Shown here piece after piece: positions 61,427 through 64,000 of a DNA stretch of 64,000 bases. The notes beneath the pieces were generated by a model. The model was not told where the DNA came from. It ran no database searches and was given only the letters and a program-made list of their open reading frames with translations. Made by a program: the position numbers and the translations under genes. The first letter of the stretch is position 1, and every line of letters begins with the position of its first letter. Source of the DNA: Fredinandcohnia onubensis (GTDB taxonomy: Bacteria; Bacillota; Bacilli; Bacillales; Bacillaceae_L); contig NZ_NSEB01000004.1 of the NCBI RefSeq assembly GCF_002734215.1, positions 565,954-629,953 of the forward strand, read 5' to 3'.

Positions 61427-61484
61427 AAAGGGAAAACTGATGAAATTTCTGTACGATATTTCCTAAAAGTTGGGGGAGACGTTC

Positions 61485-62264
61485 ATGGAGTCAATATGGC
61501 TTGAATATGCCTGGGCATTGTTAATCCTAATTGGCTTGGAAGGCTTATTATCAGCCGACAATGCTCTAGTGCTAGCAATCATAGCCAAACATTTACCCGA
61601 AGAACAGAAAAAAAGAGCAATCAATTACGGAATACTCATGGCTTTTGTTTTCCGTTTTGGAGCACTTTTTGCTATTTCCTTTATTGCAAACGTTTGGCAA
61701 ATACAAGCGATAGGAGCAGCTTATCTTCTTTATTTAGGATTAAAGCATATCATCCAAGCAAGATTTGGAAAAGAAAATAAGAACATTCATAAGGATGATG
61801 AAAAAGAGTCTGCTGGTAAAGGATTTTGGCCGACGGTGGGAAAGATTGCATTAGCGGATCTTGCTTTTGCTATTGATTCAATCTTAGCTGCGGTCGCTCT
61901 AGCACTTGGTCTTCCAGACTCACCTCTTGGCAATTTCGGTGGTATGGATGGAGGGCAATTCCTTGTTATTCTTCTTGGAGGTATTGCTGGCCTCGTATTG
62001 ATAAAATTTGCTGCAACTTGGTTTGTGCAACTTCTTGAGAAGCGACCTGCATTGGAAACAACTGCATATGCAATTGTAGCCTGGGTCGGTGTCAAACTTG
62101 CTGTAATTACCCTTGCTCACGAGGATATTGGTATCTTAGATCATGATTTCCCTCATAGTACTGTTTGGACAATTATCTTCTATGGAGTATTAGTTGGCAT
62201 TGCACTACTTGGTTGGTTTGCACCGAGTAATAAGAAAACTTTACAAAACCGTGAAGCTTCTTAA
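61485..62264 (+). CDS. TerC-family membrane protein (YceF/YkoY type)
   Basis: ATG 61485 follows TGGGGGAGA; the frame from 61470 adds five residues. The 259-residue protein has about seven TM helices with the TerC acidic motifs LEGLLSADNALVLA and LADLAFAIDSILAA, thought to coordinate metal. Members in Bacillus (MeeF/MeeY) export manganese that metallates secreted proteins. Which paralogue is unclear. Confidence 0.88.
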   Translation: MESIWLEYAWALLILIGLEGLLSADNALVLAIIAKHLPEEQKKRAINYGILMAFVFRFGALFAISFIANVWQIQAIGAAYLLYLGLKHIIQARFGKENKNIHKDDEKESAGKGFWPTVGKIALADLAFAIDSILAAVALALGLPDSPLGNFGGMDGGQFLVILLGGIAGLVLIKFAATWFVQLLEKRPALETTAYAIVAWVGVKLAVITLAHEDIGILDHDFPHSTVWTIIFYGVLVGIALLGWFAPSNKKTLQNREAS

Positions 62265-62317
62265 AAATATATTCTTTCCTGTGATGAAGCGAAAGAGTGT
62301 TTCAATTCATGCCTGTT

Positions 62318-62358
62318 AACTGCGATAATCCAATTGGGTTATCGCAGTTCTTTTTTTA
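62318..62358 (+). terminator. Terminator of the TerC-family gene
   Basis: AACTGCGATAA and TTATCGCAGTT pair perfectly over 11 bp, followed by seven T residues. Confidence 0.85.
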
Positions 62359-62387
62359 AAAAATACACCATTTTTGTATTCGGTATA

Positions 62388-62415
62388 TTGCAATTTTATT
62401 AAAAAGTTGTATGAT
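62388..62415 (+). promoter_or_regulatory. Promoter of the MFS gene
   Basis: TTGCAA (62388-62393), 16-bp spacer, TATGAT (62410-62415), 49 bp before the start codon. Confidence 0.55.
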
Positions 62416-62464
62416 ATTTAGGGAATCGAAATATCGTACATATCATGGAATTATAGGAGCACAT

Positions 62465-63739
62465 ATGAGCATTGTGACAGAGTGGAAAACACAATATAAA
62501 GCATACAATCAAAACATTAAACGATTTATACTAGCGACTGTTTTTACACAATTAGGCATGGGTATGTTCACCATCATGTATAACTTTTATGTTAGAGAGC
62601 TAGGTTACTCCGATCAAACGAATGGAACGATTATCGCAATGACGGCTTTAGCATCTGCTTTAATCCTCGTACCAGCAGGGCTAATGAGTGATAGATTTGG
62701 CAGAAAGAAAGTGATGGTACTTGGAGTTGCAATTTCTACATTTGCTTTTTTTGCTAGAAGTATACTTGATGTTGAGCAGTTGCTTATTGCCACCGCTTTT
62801 ATAACAGGCTTATCGACTGCATTTATTCAAGTATCAGGAATCCCATGGTTAGCGGAAAACTCAACATCTGCACAAAGGGTTCACCTTTTTAGTTTTCATT
62901 CAGCAATCATGATGGTCGCCCAAGTGGTAGGGAATATTGCGGGTGGAGCATTTTCTGATGCTTTTCAATTTGTCTTTCATATGAGTGGGCTTTGGAGTGT
63001 AAGAATCACACTATTAATTGCAACTATCATTTATATGGCTGGTATTTTACCAATACTTAAAATGAATGAACAGCCAAGGAAACAACCAGAGATTAAAAAA
63101 GTGGAGTCTTTTGGTCAAAAGCTACGAACAAATAAATCTCAAATAAAGCTAATTGCGATGTTTGCATTTGCTCAAATGATCATAGGATTTGGTTCAGGTT
63201 TAGTTATTCCATACTTAAATTTGTATTTTGCAGACCGGTTTTTAGCGAGTAATACTGTAATTGGTCTTATTTTATCGTTGGGACAAGCCGCAACAGCGAT
63301 CGCGATGATTATAGGTCCAGCCATTGTTAGTAAGGTAGGAGAAGTTCGCGCAGTGGTTTATCTACAATTATCATCATTACCTTTCCTCTTGCTAACTGGG
63401 TATACCGAAAATCTTTACATAGCAGCGATTGCCTTTTTATTTAGACAAGCATTAATGAACGCAGGCAATCCGATTCAAGCATCTCTTGTTATGGGACGGG
63501 TGGATGATTCTATGAAAGGACTGGCCAACTCAGTTAACCAAATGGTATTTTCATTAGGCTGGGCTTTAATGGGGCCAGTATCAACCTCAATTGTGATGCT
63601 GCATGGTGCTTATTGGGGCTATGCTTATGTGTTTACAATTACGTCTGTCTTATATTTAATCGGTTCTCTCTATTTCCTATTTGTTTTTACAGGGAAATCC
63701 TTTCAAAATGGAGAAAAACAAATCGCGAAAATATCTTAA
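62465..63739 (+). CDS. MFS transporter
   Basis: ATG 62465 follows TAGGAG; the frame from 62411 has none and begins inside the promoter. The 424-residue protein has twelve TM helices with the MFS loop 2-3 motif GLMSDRFGRKKV. Half-domains divide near residue 210 (basic loop EIKKVESFGQKLRTNK). It likely exports a drug or sugar; substrate unknown. Monocistronic. Confidence 0.88.
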   Translation: MSIVTEWKTQYKAYNQNIKRFILATVFTQLGMGMFTIMYNFYVRELGYSDQTNGTIIAMTALASALILVPAGLMSDRFGRKKVMVLGVAISTFAFFARSILDVEQLLIATAFITGLSTAFIQVSGIPWLAENSTSAQRVHLFSFHSAIMMVAQVVGNIAGGAFSDAFQFVFHMSGLWSVRITLLIATIIYMAGILPILKMNEQPRKQPEIKKVESFGQKLRTNKSQIKLIAMFAFAQMIIGFGSGLVIPYLNLYFADRFLASNTVIGLILSLGQAATAIAMIIGPAIVSKVGEVRAVVYLQLSSLPFLLLTGYTENLYIAAIAFLFRQALMNAGNPIQASLVMGRVDDSMKGLANSVNQMVFSLGWALMGPVSTSIVMLHGAYWGYAYVFTITSVLYLIGSLYFLFVFTGKSFQNGEKQIAKIS

Positions 63740-63819
63740 TATGTCGTATTTCCCGGGAAAAAGGAACGAATCTTGTAGCAATTACATGAATGTGTCATAT
63801 AAGGATGTCGATTTACACA

Positions 63820-63855
63820 AAAAAGACAAGAAATTTGGAATATCTTGTTTTTTCT
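63820..63855 (+). terminator. Weak terminator of the MFS gene
   Basis: ACAAGA and TCTTGT with flanking A/T tracts form an AT-rich stem followed by TTTTTT. Confidence 0.6.
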
Positions 63856-63866
63856 AAATATTTTCA

Positions 63867-63895
63867 TTGACTTGTAAATGAAAAAGGGTTAACAT
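63867..63895 (+). promoter_or_regulatory. Promoter preceding the S-box leader
   Basis: TTGACT (63867-63872), 17-bp spacer, TAACAT (63890-63895), just upstream of the riboswitch. Confidence 0.65.
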
Positions 63896-63928
63896 CAAAT
63901 TAATCATAAAAGTACAAAACTTAATAGT

Positions 63929-64000
63929 TTATCTTATCACGAGTGGTGGAGGGAATGGCCCTATGAAACCCGGCAACCGGTAATTTACACGGTGCTAAAT
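63929..64000 (+). promoter_or_regulatory. SAM riboswitch (S-box leader), truncated by window end
   Basis: The sequence shows CTTATC at the start of the P1/P2 region, GGTGGAGGGAATGGCCC, TGAAACCCGGCAACC and the beginning of GGTGCTAA, all hallmarks of the SAM-I riboswitch that binds S-adenosylmethionine and terminates transcription. The 3' part and terminator lie beyond the window. In B. subtilis an S-box at this place controls the methionine ABC transporter (metNPQ); that gene set is expected next. Confidence 0.92.

Noticed and set aside
61319-61484. yybP-ykoY manganese riboswitch before the TerC gene
   Set aside because: Conserved motifs of that riboswitch are not seen; the gap contains only a promoter-like sequence and a short inverted repeat.

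Overview
The window looks like chromosome of a spore-forming member of the Bacillaceae related to Bacillus, AT-rich and without rRNA, tRNA, phage or complete transposon genes. The evidence is two GerA/GerB/GerC germinant-receptor operons, gamma-type small acid-soluble spore proteins, two CotF-like coat proteins, a YuzL-type gene, and a block with the same neighbours as Bacillus subtilis yusE-yusF-yusG-gcvH-yusI-fadE-fadA-fadN-yuzL-fadM. Organism assignment is inference from gene content and order; no search was run.

Layout. 1-4050: end of a VTT-domain membrane protein, then a YkoG/YkoH-like two-component system followed by two PepSY-domain proteins, each preceded by 11-bp-phased TTCTCAT repeats. 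4050-13900: serine hydrolase, Ca/Na exchanger-type protein, DUF1284 and DUF1646 proteins, a MarR-MMPL pair with a 27-bp palindromic operator, a thioredoxin, a membrane-anchored TlpA-type thioredoxin and a DUF1836 protein. 14000-19500: SGNH hydrolase, peptide deformylase, PatB-type C-S lyase, then a solute-binding lipoprotein next to a pectin methylesterase that lacks a signal peptide. 20300-23640: TAXI-TRAP transporter whose two genes are separated by an inverted-repeat element. 23680-31600: DUF3231 protein, small lipoprotein, mhqD, germination operon 1 with a small D-subunit-like gene, and an MhqO-type dioxygenase. mhqD and the dioxygenase share a palindromic TATCTTGAAT-type operator, pointing to MhqR control.

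31600-45030: two gamma-SASP-type genes, an ASCH-domain protein, a D,D-carboxypeptidase flanked by two copies of a short palindromic repeat, a three-gene glycosylation cluster (GtrA, GT2, large polytopic YkoS-like protein), a membrane-anchored subtilase, germination operon 2 (its GerC lacks a lipobox), an SDR and a Gfo/Idh/MocA oxidoreductase. 45060-50370: a Fur-type siderophore uptake system (binding protein divergent from two permeases, an ATPase, a FhuF-like reductase and a YusU-like protein), with a dispersed Bacillus repeat in the 5' leader of the permease genes.

50400-64000: two CotF-like genes, fadM, a striking array of fourteen exact 52-bp units with palindromic junctions (52334-53061), a YuzL-type gene, the fadN-fadA-fadE beta-oxidation operon behind a FadR-type operator, yusI, gcvH, yusG, yusF, yusE, a TerC-family protein, an MFS transporter, and the start of a SAM (S-box) riboswitch that in B. 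subtilis precedes the methionine transporter genes. The 52-bp array is the least explained structure in the window.
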